DNA from: Mycobacterium sp. 1081908.1
GTDB taxonomy: Bacteria; Actinomycetota; Actinomycetes; Mycobacteriales; Mycobacteriaceae
Assembly: GCF_001673535.1 (NCBI RefSeq)
Contig: NZ_LZLY01000140.1
Location: 1 to 64,000, forward strand
Reading direction: 5' to 3'
Length of the DNA: 64,000 nucleotides
Shown here piece after piece: positions 9,410 to 18,827 of the stretch. Each line of letters begins with the position of its first letter. Positions within the stretch are counted from its first letter, which is position 1. The notes beneath the pieces are model-generated. The model was not told the origin of the DNA. It worked only from the letters and a program-made list of their open reading frames with translations, and did no database searches. The translations under genes and the position numbers were made by a program.

Positions 9410-10419
9410 ACCGGGCTCCGCAGCTCCGCCAGCACCAGCCGCAGGACGCTGACCGCCACCTCGCGATGCCCCTCGTTCATCACGTGCGGGGAGAAACGCG
9501 CCTCCTCGAACAGGTTGACCAGCCGTTCGGCGTTATCGGCGTGCAGCGCATGGTGTTCGACGGCGCGGACCAGCACCTCGGTCGGCGTGTCGAAGTCCTG
9601 GGGGGCGGCCCCGGGCACCCGGGCGAGCTCGCGTTCCATCGCGGCGTAGCACGCGATGATCGCCTCGCGGGGTTCGCGGTTGAGGTCGCCGATCTCGGCC
9701 AGTCCGACTTCGGCCGCGCGGGCCAGCGACTCCGAACGGGGCTCCGGGGCCGGCGACGCGGGGCGATCGTCGGCCACGATGACCGGTCTGGGCGCGCGCC
9801 AGCGCCGCCTCGCCATGATCAGCGACCCGGCGACGATCACCAGCATCATCGGGATCGTGCCGGCAAGCAGAACGCCGAACATGTCCCCCGAACCGTTGGC
9901 CGGGTGCGGCTGGTTCGCCGCACCGCTCGGGGGCGCCGACGACGGCCGCGCGGCGGGGACTTGGGCGGTGGGAGCCGCGGGGTTGGCGTCGTGCGGCGCC
10001 AGATAGCGGACCAGCAGGGTCACGATCAGCAGCCAGGCCGCGATCAGCGCCAGCCCGATCAGCAGCACGCGCCAGCTCGGCCGGCCCTTGCCGGTGCCGA
10101 GCAGGTCGGACAGGTCCGCCTGCTTCGGTGCCGCCGCGCGCGGGTCCCGCAACCGCGCGATGACGGCGATCGCCAGCAGCGCGAGCGTCCCGCTCAGGGC
10201 CGCGACGACGAAGAGCAGCGCCGCCCGGCCGCCGCCCGCTTCGCCGCGCGGCGCATGGCCCTGAGCCGGGAAGTAGCCTCGGAGGGCGGCGGCGACAAGG
10301 ATCAAGAGGACGATCAGGGCAACCACGCGCCCGGTCGGCTTGTCGATACCGGACTTCATAACGGGCATGGGCACCACCCGACCGGTTGCATACGCCGTTG
10401 CGGCTCTGTCTTGGTTCAT
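9406..10419 (-). CDS. DUF4129 membrane protein (Rv3166c-like)
   Basis: 337 residues with four transmembrane segments (near 35-55, 70-95, 118-140 and 185-205) separated by Pro/Ala-rich linkers. The C-terminal soluble DUF4129 domain contains ACYAAMERELARVP. DUF4129 proteins accompany MoxR/DUF58 operons and may be linked to transglutaminase-like functions. It is the first gene of the operon. The start is uncertain: I give ATG 10419, but ATG 10368 (MPVMKSG) would also keep all four helices, and neither has a clear ribosome site. Confidence 0.85.
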   Translation of the reverse strand: MNQDRAATAYATGRVVPMPVMKSGIDKPTGRVVALIVLLILVAAALRGYFPAQGHAPRGEAGGGRAALLFVVAALSGTLALLAIAVIARLRDPRAAAPKQADLSDLLGTGKGRPSWRVLLIGLALIAAWLLIVTLLVRYLAPHDANPAAPTAQVPAARPSSAPPSGAANQPHPANGSGDMFGVLLAGTIPMMLVIVAGSLIMARRRWRAPRPVIVADDRPASPAPEPRSESLARAAEVGLAEIGDLNREPREAIIACYAAMERELARVPGAAPQDFDTPTEVLVRAVEHHALHADNAERLVNLFEEARFSPHVMNEGHREVAVSVLRLVLAELRSPV

Positions 10420-10689
10420 ACTGGCACGTCAAGCGGCCATCCCGCCAGGAACGACGCCGGCGCCGGGGCGCGACGCCCATCCTGGGCCGGGCCGCAATCG
10501 CGGCTTTATCCACAGGCCAGGACCGCCGCCGCCCATGGCGCGCAATCCTACGGATTGTGGCGTACGTCACACTCAACTGCTTCTGGATAGAACGCACGCC
10601 CTCGGTGCCACTATTGAACGCACGTCGACCAAGCTCCCAATCTTTGATTGGCTGAGAACCCGTAGCAGCGATTAAGGAGGGACCCGCCG
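10420..10689. other. intergenic region between the moxR operon and the mce operon
   Basis: A 270-base divergent control region. It holds a TTATCCACA box at 10506-10514, a CRP-like palindrome at 10556-10571, a hairpin-like dyad CCAATC-TTT-GATTGG at 10637-10651, and a strong ribosome site AAGGAGG at 10674-10680 that sets the TTG start of yrbEA. No open frame with coding character is visible. Confidence 0.7.
10556..10571 (+). promoter_or_regulatory. CRP-like binding site upstream of the mce operon
   Basis: TGTGGCGTACGTCACA, a near-perfect 16-base palindrome. It matches the CRP/Cmr type consensus TGTGA-N6-TCACA with one mismatch (G for A at the fifth base). It lies 119 bases before the yrbEA start and about 140 bases before the divergent gene, so it could act on either. 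Function is inferred from the motif only. Confidence 0.45.
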
Positions 10690-11706
10690 TTGACCGCTGT
10701 ATACAACGCGACAGCGGCTGAACCACCGACTGAGACCGCAGGCGACGGACTCGCCTGCGTCGACGCCGACCCTGGCACCATCACGAACGGCGCGGACGTC
10801 GCGAGTCCCGTCGTCGCGGCGCCCGGCGCGCCCGCCGATCGCCCCGACGATCCCCCCGCCGTCGCGGAGGCGCCGACCGGCGGCCGAGCCGGCGCGACGC
10901 TGGGCAAACCGTTCCGGTACGTCGCCCGGCAGCTCGACTCCTCATTGCAGACCCTGGGCCGGTTCTTCGACCTGGCCGCCCAGTCCTTCAGGTACCTGCT
11001 CACGGATCTGGTCAAGTTGCGCCACCCCTGGCGGGACACCGTCAACCAGGCCTGGTTCATCATCAGCGTCACGGCGATACCCGCGTTACTGGTGTCCATC
11101 CCGTTCGGGGTCATTGTGGCGGTGCAGGTGGGCAACTTCATCCAGCAGGTCGGCGCCTCGTCGGTGTCGGGCGCGGCCGGCGGCCTCGGGGTGATCCGGC
11201 AGGGTGCGCCGGTGGTGGCCGCCCTGCTGCTGGGCGGTGCGGCCGGTTCGGCGGTGGCCACCGATCTGGGCGCCCGCACCATCCGCGAAGAGGTCGACGC
11301 GCTGCGCGTCATGGGCATCAACCCGGTGCAGCGGCTGGTCACACCCCGGCTGGCGGCCATCGTCATCGTGGCGCCGGTGCTGTGCTCCTTCATCATCTTC
11401 ATGGGGCTGGCGGCCGGCTACGCGATCAACGTGGGCTTCCAGTCCGGCACTCCGGGTAGCTACATCGCGTCCTTCGCGTCCTTCGCCAGCGTCAACGACG
11501 TCGTGGTCGCCGTCCTCAAGACCTGGCTTTTCGGCGTCGTCGTGATCCTCGTCGCCTGTCAGCGCGGCCTGGAGGCCAAGGGCGGCGCGCGCGGGGTCGC
11601 CGACGCGGTCAACGCCTCCGTCGTCATCGGCATCGTCGCGGTGTTCGTTCTCAACCTGCTGATCACCCAGGGGCTGTCGATGTCCATGCCGCTGAGGGTG
11701 GGCTGA
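10690..11706 (+). CDS. yrbEA: MCE-family ABC transporter permease YrbEA
   Basis: 338-residue permease subunit (MlaE/YrbE family) of an Mce lipid importer. The TTG start at 10690 is chosen because AAGGAGG lies 9 bases upstream. Residues about 1-75 form an Ala/Pro/Asp-rich hydrophilic extension not usual in YrbE proteins of about 265 residues. The permease core follows, with about five helices and the conserved EEVDALRVMGINPVQRLVTP loop that is thought to contact the ATPase. The stop overlaps yrbEB (TGATG). No MceG-type ATPase is encoded nearby, as is normal because MceG is shared. Confidence 0.93.
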   Translation: MTAVYNATAAEPPTETAGDGLACVDADPGTITNGADVASPVVAAPGAPADRPDDPPAVAEAPTGGRAGATLGKPFRYVARQLDSSLQTLGRFFDLAAQSFRYLLTDLVKLRHPWRDTVNQAWFIISVTAIPALLVSIPFGVIVAVQVGNFIQQVGASSVSGAAGGLGVIRQGAPVVAALLLGGAAGSAVATDLGARTIREEVDALRVMGINPVQRLVTPRLAAIVIVAPVLCSFIIFMGLAAGYAINVGFQSGTPGSYIASFASFASVNDVVVAVLKTWLFGVVVILVACQRGLEAKGGARGVADAVNASVVIGIVAVFVLNLLITQGLSMSMPLRVG

Positions 11707-12575
11707 TGGCCCGGATGGCGGTACCGGCACGCTACGTGCCCACGCCCCTGCGGGCCTCGCGATGGGTCGCCGACCGGGGTGACTCGCTGATCCAGCGCCT
11801 CGGCCACCAGGTCACCTTTCTGTCGCAGGTGCTCGGCGCGATTCCGCACACGCTGAAGCGTTACCGGCACCAGACCGGGGTGCTGCTGGTCGACATGATC
11901 TGGGGGAACGGCTCGATCATCGTCGGTGGCGGAACCATCGGCGTGCTGGTGTTCATGGGCGCGGCGGTCGGTGGTTCGGTGGGGGTCGAAGGATACGGCG
12001 CCCTCGACATGGTCGGGATGGGCCCGCTGACCGGGTTCGTCTCCGCCTACGCGAACACCCGGGAGATGGCCCCGATGATCGCGGGGATCGGCTTCGCCGC
12101 CCAGGCCGGGTGCCGCATGACCGCCGAGATCGGCGCCATGCGGATCTCGGAGGAGATCGACGCGCTGGAAGCCCTTGGCATTCAGTCGATCCCGTTCGTG
12201 GTCACGACCCGGGTGATCGCCGGGATGATCACCATCGTTCCGCTCTACGTGGTGACGCTGGCGCTGAGCTACGTGTCGTGCGCGACGGTGGTCAACGTGC
12301 TGCACGGGCAGTCGTCGGGCACCTACTACCACTATTTCGACTCGTTCATCCAGCCGTCGGACGTGGTGTTCTCGGTCGTCAAGGCGGCCATTTTCGTGAC
12401 GCTGATCATCGCCATCCACTGCTATCAGGGCTACTACGCCAGCGGTGGTCCCGAAGGCGTCGGGCGGGCCTCGGGGCGGGCCATCCGGGCCAGCATCGTG
12501 ACCGTGGTCGCCGCCGACATGGTGCTGACGCTGTTGTTCTGGGGCAACAACCCCGGCATCCGGATATCGGGGTAG
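11706..12575 (+). CDS. yrbEB: MCE-family ABC transporter permease YrbEB
   Basis: 289-residue second permease of the Mce system, partner of YrbEA in the inner-membrane channel. It contains the family loop EEIDALEALGIQSIPFVVTT and five to six hydrophobic segments. The ATG overlaps the yrbEA stop. Three bases separate it from mceA. The classical yrbEA-yrbEB-mceABCDEF order is kept throughout. Confidence 0.94.
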   Translation: MARMAVPARYVPTPLRASRWVADRGDSLIQRLGHQVTFLSQVLGAIPHTLKRYRHQTGVLLVDMIWGNGSIIVGGGTIGVLVFMGAAVGGSVGVEGYGALDMVGMGPLTGFVSAYANTREMAPMIAGIGFAAQAGCRMTAEIGAMRISEEIDALEALGIQSIPFVVTTRVIAGMITIVPLYVVTLALSYVSCATVVNVLHGQSSGTYYHYFDSFIQPSDVVFSVVKAAIFVTLIIAIHCYQGYYASGGPEGVGRASGRAIRASIVTVVAADMVLTLLFWGNNPGIRISG

Positions 12576-12578
12576 CCC

Positions 12579-13622
12579 ATGCCGGTATCTCCCGACCACG
12601 GGGCGCGGGCGCCGAGTGCGCGCTCGCTGCGGATCCGGGGCCTGATCGCCGCGGCGGTGCTGGGCATCGCGGGCACAGTCCTGTATCAGCTGGGCACCGG
12701 CGGGTACACCGACACGTTCAGGCTGACCGTGGTGGCCGATTCGATCGGCGAGGGCCTGACGCCGGGCGCGGAGGTGAAGTTCCGCGGCCTGACGATCGGA
12801 TCGGTGAAAACGCTGCAATCGGTCGGATACAACCGGCAGAAGATCACGGTGGAGCTCGAGCCGCAACAGGCGAGGGCCCTCGCCTCGGACACCACGGCTA
12901 ATTTCATGTCGTCGAACACCTTTGGGCTCGCGGCGGTCGAGCTGGTCAGCAGCGGCGCCGGCCCCCGGTTGCGGCCGAACCAGACGCTGTTGATCGGCGC
13001 CGACGCGCGGTCGGCCTCCATCACCGGGCTGCTGCGCCAGGGCCAGAAGCTCGGCCGGCTCGCGGACTCCCCCGACGTCGACCGCATCATCGAGGTGGTC
13101 CGCCGGCACGCCGACCTGACCGAGCCGGTGACCCGGTCCTACTTCGATCTGGTCAAGATGCTCGTCGACTCGCAGAAAGTGCCGTTCTCCCACTCGCTTT
13201 CGGTGTTCGCCTCGGTGGTCAACGGCGCCAGCGACTCCATCCCGCTGATCGGTTTGGCGTACGACTTGCTGAACGGGATGGAGTTTCTGGCTCATCCCGA
13301 CGGGGTCGAGCGGATGAACGTCATCCTGGACCAGACCGCGAAGCTCCTCTTCAACAGCGACCGCATGTTCGCGCGGAACGTCCCGTGGCTCGCCCCGTTC
13401 ATGCGCGCGGTGATGGACGTCTTGCTGCCGCTCTCGTACATGCAGGGCAGCATGTCGCCGGTCTACGACCGGCTCTCGGGCCTGCTGGACCGCACCAGCG
13501 CGGCGTTCCCCATCGTCGACGGCAAGGTGCGCATGCAGATCGAGGTCACCCTGGACACGATGCCGGGGCTGGCGGCGGCCCTGCCGTCCCCGCCCTCCCC
13601 GACGCCGGCGGGTGGCCGATGA
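12579..13622 (+). CDS. mceA: Mce family protein MceA
   Basis: 347 residues with an N-terminal transmembrane/signal anchor (about 20-42) and an MCE/MlaD domain containing GLTPGAEVKFRGLTIGSV. The rest is the helical region that in Mce complexes forms the periplasmic needle. Family members bind and carry lipids such as sterols or fatty acids through the envelope. Which substrate this operon handles cannot be read from sequence. The stop overlaps mceB (ATGA). Confidence 0.93.
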   Translation: MPVSPDHGARAPSARSLRIRGLIAAAVLGIAGTVLYQLGTGGYTDTFRLTVVADSIGEGLTPGAEVKFRGLTIGSVKTLQSVGYNRQKITVELEPQQARALASDTTANFMSSNTFGLAAVELVSSGAGPRLRPNQTLLIGADARSASITGLLRQGQKLGRLADSPDVDRIIEVVRRHADLTEPVTRSYFDLVKMLVDSQKVPFSHSLSVFASVVNGASDSIPLIGLAYDLLNGMEFLAHPDGVERMNVILDQTAKLLFNSDRMFARNVPWLAPFMRAVMDVLLPLSYMQGSMSPVYDRLSGLLDRTSAAFPIVDGKVRMQIEVTLDTMPGLAAALPSPPSPTPAGGR

Positions 13623-14629
13623 GGAGCGTCACCAAATCGGTGGTGTGGCTGACCGTCTTCACCGCGGTCGCGGTGGTGTGCACCCTGATCGTGCTGACCG
13701 CCCTGCGCAGCCCGGTCACCGGGGCGGTCTCCCGCTACACCGCGGCGTTCTCCGACGTGTCGGGACTCTACGTCGGCGACGACGTCCGCATTTCCGGCGT
13801 GCAGGTCGGCAAGGTGCAAACCATCCGGCTCGACGGGCGCACCGCCAAGGTGGATTTCACCGCGCAGGACGATCACCCGGTGTTCGCCAACACCGTCGCC
13901 GCGGTGCGCTACCAAACCCTGCTCGGTCAGCGCTATGTGGAACTCGTCCAGCCGGCCAAGCCGGACCGACGGCTGCGGGCCGGGGACACCATCGGACTGG
14001 GGCAGACGATTCCGTCGTTCGATGTGGCCAAGCTGTTCAACGGGTTTCGGCCGATATTCCAAACCCTCGACCCCGCCCAGTTCAACCTGCTGGGCGAGAA
14101 CCTGCTTCGGCTGATTCAGGGTGACGAAAACGGCATCGGCCCGTTTCTGCACGACCTGGACGTCATTTCCAAGCTGGCGGTCAAGCGCCAGGCGGTCATC
14201 GCCGTCGTGCTGCGCAACCTCAGTGCGATCTCGGCGGACCTGGGCGGCAAGTCACAGCAACTGTTTCATCTCATCGCCACGCTCAACGACGTGGTGACGA
14301 AGTTCGGTTCCAAAGCCGACGAGTTCCGCGACGCGATGGAAACCGGGCTGCCCGTCCTGCGGGACACCACACACATCCTGCAGTACGACGAGCGCATCTT
14401 CGACGGGACGACCGTCCCGCTCTACGACCTGTTCAACCGCATGTGGCCGCAGACCGCGACGATTATCGCGGGCATGTCACTCGCCCCGTCGCTGATCCAG
14501 GGCATGCGGGACTGGCTGGCCGACGACCAGCCCGCCGCGCCGACGTTCACCTGCTCGCACGGCGAAGTCAGCCTGCCGGGCATCGGGCAGGTGTCGTTCG
14601 CGCAACAGAACCTGGTGGTGTGCCGGTAA
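13619..14629 (+). CDS. mceB: Mce family protein MceB
   Basis: 336 residues starting at ATG 13619, which overlaps the mceA stop; the frame is open further upstream, but that part only shadows mceA. It has an N-terminal anchor (MRSVTKSVVWLTVFTAVAVV), an MCE domain with GLYVGDDVRISGVQVGKV, and a cysteine pair in the last 40 residues (TFTCSHG and LVVCR) that may form a disulfide. Its stop overlaps mceC as TAATG. Confidence 0.93.
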   Translation: MRSVTKSVVWLTVFTAVAVVCTLIVLTALRSPVTGAVSRYTAAFSDVSGLYVGDDVRISGVQVGKVQTIRLDGRTAKVDFTAQDDHPVFANTVAAVRYQTLLGQRYVELVQPAKPDRRLRAGDTIGLGQTIPSFDVAKLFNGFRPIFQTLDPAQFNLLGENLLRLIQGDENGIGPFLHDLDVISKLAVKRQAVIAVVLRNLSAISADLGGKSQQLFHLIATLNDVVTKFGSKADEFRDAMETGLPVLRDTTHILQYDERIFDGTTVPLYDLFNRMWPQTATIIAGMSLAPSLIQGMRDWLADDQPAAPTFTCSHGEVSLPGIGQVSFAQQNLVVCR

Positions 14630-15651
14630 TGGTGTTCGGCGACAAGATGTTCCGACGACGGCGGCCCATGCTCGACGAGCACGCGGCCGCCAGCCGCAAT
14701 CGACGGAACGGCATCGTCGGCGTCGTCGTCATCGTTTCGGCGTTGGCCGCCACCGCGATGGCCTACCTGAACCCGACCGGCCAGACCGGATACGTCGCCC
14801 ACCTGCCCAACTCCGGCGGCGCGCGCGCCGGCGACCAGGTTCGGATCGCCGGCATCCCGGTCGGGAAGGTCACCGGCGTCCGGCTCGACGGCGCGGTCGT
14901 CGAGATGAAATTCGACGTCGAGCGTTCGGTGGCGGTCGGTTCGGAATCCACGCTGGACATCAAGCTGCTGACTCCGCTCGGCGGCCATTACGTGGCCCTC
15001 GACCCGAAGGGCGCTCTACCACTGGGCCGCAACGTGATCCCGCCGCAACGCGTCGGGTTGCCCTTCGAGGTCAACGACATAATCCAGGCGGCGACGCCGC
15101 TGATCAAGGAGGTCAACGGCCAAGTCATCCACGACACCTTCACCGAGGTGGCCAACGCGGCCAACAAGTATCCCGACGCGGTGCGCGACCTGCTCCGGTC
15201 GGCCAACGCGCTGACGGCATCGTTGAGCAAGTCCACCGCCGATTTCCATCGCGGCCTGGACTTCGCCAACAACGGGCTGCGGGCCACGGTCGCGCAACGT
15301 AAGCTGCTCATCTCGCTGTTCGAGCAGCTCGACATCCTGGGCAAGTCCTACACCTCGAGGTCGGTCGACATCGTCGAGTTCTTCAGTCTGCTCGGCGAAT
15401 TGGCCCGCATCATGGACCGCATCACCGTGTTCTATGGCAGGGAGATCGGGCCGATCGTCGACGGACTCGACGACATCACCACCACGCTGGCCGTCCATCC
15501 CGAGCGTTGGGGCGAGGCGCTCGACGGGCTCGGACAGACCCTGGGCATCGTGGGGCCGATGCTCAGCGGGAACGGGGTCGTCTTCGACAAGCACAACCGG
15601 CTGGTCCCCGGGCAGGACCTGTGCCTGCCCAACATCATGAGGAACTGTTGA
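14629..15651 (+). CDS. mceC: Mce family protein MceC
   Basis: 340 residues from ATG 14629, overlapping the mceB stop. It begins with basic residues followed by a transmembrane anchor (about 26-45). The MCE domain motif RAGDQVRIAGIPVGKVTGV follows, then a long helical region. It ends in a short Cys-containing tail (DLCLPNIMRNC) rather than the long proline-rich tail of some MceC proteins. One base lies between its stop and the mceD ATG. Confidence 0.93.
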   Translation: MVFGDKMFRRRRPMLDEHAAASRNRRNGIVGVVVIVSALAATAMAYLNPTGQTGYVAHLPNSGGARAGDQVRIAGIPVGKVTGVRLDGAVVEMKFDVERSVAVGSESTLDIKLLTPLGGHYVALDPKGALPLGRNVIPPQRVGLPFEVNDIIQAATPLIKEVNGQVIHDTFTEVANAANKYPDAVRDLLRSANALTASLSKSTADFHRGLDFANNGLRATVAQRKLLISLFEQLDILGKSYTSRSVDIVEFFSLLGELARIMDRITVFYGREIGPIVDGLDDITTTLAVHPERWGEALDGLGQTLGIVGPMLSGNGVVFDKHNRLVPGQDLCLPNIMRNC

Positions 15652-15652
15652 C

Positions 15653-16810
15653 ATGGCCCGGATGTCGGCGCCCGGCTCGCGGCTGCGTTCCCCGAGGGGT
15701 ATCGCCACCGTGCTTGCCGTCGTCGCGGCGGTCGCGGCGGCGGTCGTCATCGGCGCCAAGATCGTCACGCCCAAACCCACCCGGGCGATGTGCGCCGAAT
15801 TCACCGACGCGGTGGGCCTTTACCCCGGCAACAAGGTGGCGCTGCTGGGCATCGAGGTCGGCTCGACGACCGCGATCGTCAACAAGCGCGACCACGTCGA
15901 GGTCGACTTCACCGTGCCCACCGACCTCGACCTACCCGCGGACGTCGGCGCGGTCACCTACTCGCAGTCGATCGTCACCGACCGGCATATCGAGCTGACC
16001 AAGCCCTACACGTCGGGCCCGAAATTCACCGGGCCGGGGTGCATCAAGCTGAAGTCGACCAAGACGCCGATCAGCGTCAGCGAAACCTTCTCTGCCATAG
16101 GAAAACTCGCCGATACGATCATGGGCCCCCAACCCGGCCAGGACCTGTCGCGCGCGCCCGGCGTGCAGGCCATCAACGACAGCGTGCGCGCGTTCAGTCG
16201 TTCCCTCGATGGCACCGGACCCGCCCTCAACCAGACGCTGGGCAATTTGGTCACCATGCTCGCCGACCCCTACAAGGCCGACGCCGACTACCGGCAGCTG
16301 TTCGAGAACAGCGAGATCCTCAGCTCGGACTTCCTCAAGAACTGGAACAGCTTCGCGTCGGTAATCCAAACGCTGCCGGCCACCACCCAGCTGATCGAGG
16401 GCCTGTCGGACAACTTCGGTGCGGCCCTGAGCCATATGTCGCACCTGCTGCCGATCCTGGTCGAGGCGCTGAACCGGTGGGGCCCGCGGCTCTACCAAAA
16501 ACTGGACAAGGGGATCACCTGGCTGCGGGACATGCTGAACAGGCACACGCCGGCCATCCTCGCCATGATCAACTCGTGGCCGCAGTTCAGCCACTGGATC
16601 AGTGACATCTACGAGCCGGCGTGGGGAACCCACAACGTCACGTATATCCCGCCGCAGGTGGCGATTTCGCCGTCGCAGGCCGGCGCCATCTGCGAGGGGC
16701 TGCGGCAGCGCAATGTCCCCGGCGCCGCGGCGGCGTGCGCGTCGGGCGCCACGTCGGATCCGGTCACCCTCGGCCTGACCGATCTCATCCTGGGGGCGGC
16801 GCTGTCATGA
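15653..16810 (+). CDS. mceD: Mce family protein MceD
   Basis: 385 residues. An N-terminal anchor (about 18-40) precedes the MceD-type MCE domain with CAEFTDAVGLYPGNKVALLG. A helical domain follows, and two cysteines lie near the C terminus (ICEGLRQ and AAACASG). It carries no proline-rich tail. The TGA overlaps the mceE ATG. It is one of the six different chains expected to build one Mce needle. Confidence 0.93.
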   Translation: MARMSAPGSRLRSPRGIATVLAVVAAVAAAVVIGAKIVTPKPTRAMCAEFTDAVGLYPGNKVALLGIEVGSTTAIVNKRDHVEVDFTVPTDLDLPADVGAVTYSQSIVTDRHIELTKPYTSGPKFTGPGCIKLKSTKTPISVSETFSAIGKLADTIMGPQPGQDLSRAPGVQAINDSVRAFSRSLDGTGPALNQTLGNLVTMLADPYKADADYRQLFENSEILSSDFLKNWNSFASVIQTLPATTQLIEGLSDNFGAALSHMSHLLPILVEALNRWGPRLYQKLDKGITWLRDMLNRHTPAILAMINSWPQFSHWISDIYEPAWGTHNVTYIPPQVAISPSQAGAICEGLRQRNVPGAAAACASGATSDPVTLGLTDLILGAALS

Positions 16811-17865
16811 CCCTCATGACCCGACGATCGATGCGCGTCCTGGTCGCCCTGCTGGCGATCGGCCTCACGGCGGCATGTTCGCTGGATCCCACGCGGCTGC
16901 CGGTCCCGGGCGCCTACAGCCCGCACGACGCCTACCGGATCAAGATCCAGTTCTCCAGCGTGCTCAACCTGCCCGCCCGTGCCAAGGTGGACTCCGGCGG
17001 GGTGCAGATCGGCGTGCTCGACCACGTCCAGCTCGACGGCACCACGGCGGTCGCCTACGTCGATATCGCCGGGGGCAGCAGGCTTCCCGACAACACCCGC
17101 GCCGAACTGCGCCAGGCCACCCCCCTCGGCGACATCTACATCGCGCTGGTGCCGCCGGCGGGCCGGAGCGGGGATCTGCCGGGGGCGCTGTTGCGCGACG
17201 GCGACACCATCCCGTTGCGCAACACCGCGCCGGCCGACAACGTCGAGGACCTCCTGCGGTCGGTGTCGAACCTGGTGGCGGGCGGGGCAATTGGCACGCT
17301 GCAAAGCACCGTGGTCAACCTCAACAAAGCGTTCCCGAAGGACCCCGCCGAGCTGACCCGGACGCAGCAGACCGTCGCCGGCGTGCTCAATGACCTGGCG
17401 GCCAACCAGGACACCATCGACGGCATCCTGTCCAGCATGGAGAACATCACCACCAACGCGGCGGCCAATACCGGGGTGTTCAACCGGCTGGTCACCGAGG
17501 GCCCGCCGAAACTCGAAGGGCTGTCGGCGATCACGGTGGCGATCCTCAACGTCGTCGGGGACTCCCGAGACATCGGCACCCTCGGCGGACAAGTCATCGA
17601 ACCGGTCGTCGGCGACATCATGCAGATCATGTCCTACCTCACGCCAATGATCGGAACGATCGCCACCGCCGACACCACCATTCCGGTGCTCGCCGACAAG
17701 CTGATCGCATTCCTGCACTACAAGCTCCTCGGATGGTTCCGCAACGGCGGCCCGAAATACATTGTCTCCGAACTGCATCCACCGACCGGGCATGAGGGCG
17801 TGGATCCCGCCGACAAGGCCGACGCGGCCGTGAAGGCGATGCAGAGCATGGGAATGCTGCCATGA
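16807..17865 (+). CDS. mceE: Mce family lipoprotein MceE
   Basis: 352 residues from ATG 16807, which overlaps the mceD stop. It has a clear lipoprotein signal: basic start, hydrophobic core, lipobox LTAAC with Cys at residue 24. MceE is the lipid-anchored member of the hexamer (the Lpr protein in other mce operons). The MCE domain motif LPARAKVDSGGVQIGVLD follows. The stop overlaps mceF. Confidence 0.94.
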   Translation: MTLMTRRSMRVLVALLAIGLTAACSLDPTRLPVPGAYSPHDAYRIKIQFSSVLNLPARAKVDSGGVQIGVLDHVQLDGTTAVAYVDIAGGSRLPDNTRAELRQATPLGDIYIALVPPAGRSGDLPGALLRDGDTIPLRNTAPADNVEDLLRSVSNLVAGGAIGTLQSTVVNLNKAFPKDPAELTRTQQTVAGVLNDLAANQDTIDGILSSMENITTNAAANTGVFNRLVTEGPPKLEGLSAITVAILNVVGDSRDIGTLGGQVIEPVVGDIMQIMSYLTPMIGTIATADTTIPVLADKLIAFLHYKLLGWFRNGGPKYIVSELHPPTGHEGVDPADKADAAVKAMQSMGMLP

Positions 17866-18827
17866 AGTTCAATGCCGGCGTCACGCTGGCCATCCTGGCG
17901 GTGATGACGCTGCTGGGCGCGGCCTACATGTCGATCGGAGTGCTCGACATCAGCCCGACCAAACAGGTCACCCGACTCACGCTGATGCTCAACACATCCG
18001 GCGGCCTGATGCCCACGTCCGAGGTGACGATGCGTGGCATCAAGGTCGGCCGGGTGACCGGCATCCAGACCACCGCGACCGGGCTGGCCGTCTCGATCGA
18101 CCTCGACCACGCGCACCCGGTGCCCGCCGACAGCGCGATCAGCGTGGAGAATCTCTCCGCGGCCGGCGAGCAATACATCGACTTCAAACCGAAACTGATT
18201 GCGCCGCCTTACTTCGCCGACGGGACGGTGATCCCCGCCGAGCGGGTCGCGCCGATGGTGACCGGCGCCGACCTGCTCACCAAGGCGAACGCCCTGGTCT
18301 CGGCGCTCAACCTCGACCAGGTGCACACGATTATCACCAACGCCTCCGCGGCGCTCGGCGACAACGACGACACCGTCGATTCGCTGGCCACCACCGCCGG
18401 GTTGACCGCCAAAGTGATCCGGGACGACAAGCAGCTGATGGCCACCCTGTTCAACAACGTCTCCACGCTCACCACCGACCTGGGCGACATCAACGCCGGC
18501 GAAGTGATCAGCGAAACGGGCAAATTGCTGCCGCGCTCGGTGCCGGCCTTCCTGCGGATGATCCACGAGATCGAGACGCTTTCGCACAGCGGCGTGGGCG
18601 TGGTCGGCCCGGACGATCCGGCCGGGATCCTGGTGGCCAAGATCAGCCAGTACCTCGACATGCTGGCCGGCCCGCTCAGCACCTTCACCACCGTCCTACA
18701 ACCCGCGCTCGCCCCCCTGCACGACGTCAAGGTGGACGCCGGGCACTGGCTCGACTTCTGGGAATCGACCTTCAACGACACCGGCGGCATGCGGGTGCAA
18801 CTCAACGTGCCCGCATGGCACCAATGA
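17862..18827 (+). CDS. mceF: Mce family protein MceF
   Basis: 321 residues with an N-terminal anchor (MKFNAGVTLAILAVMTLLGA) and an MCE domain containing GLMPTSEVTMRGIKVGRVTG. This is the last core gene of the mce operon. Its TGA (18825-18827) overlaps the ATG at 18824 of the Mce-associated gene. It lacks the long C-terminal extension seen in some MceF proteins. Confidence 0.93.
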   Translation: MKFNAGVTLAILAVMTLLGAAYMSIGVLDISPTKQVTRLTLMLNTSGGLMPTSEVTMRGIKVGRVTGIQTTATGLAVSIDLDHAHPVPADSAISVENLSAAGEQYIDFKPKLIAPPYFADGTVIPAERVAPMVTGADLLTKANALVSALNLDQVHTIITNASAALGDNDDTVDSLATTAGLTAKVIRDDKQLMATLFNNVSTLTTDLGDINAGEVISETGKLLPRSVPAFLRMIHEIETLSHSGVGVVGPDDPAGILVAKISQYLDMLAGPLSTFTTVLQPALAPLHDVKVDAGHWLDFWESTFNDTGGMRVQLNVPAWHQ

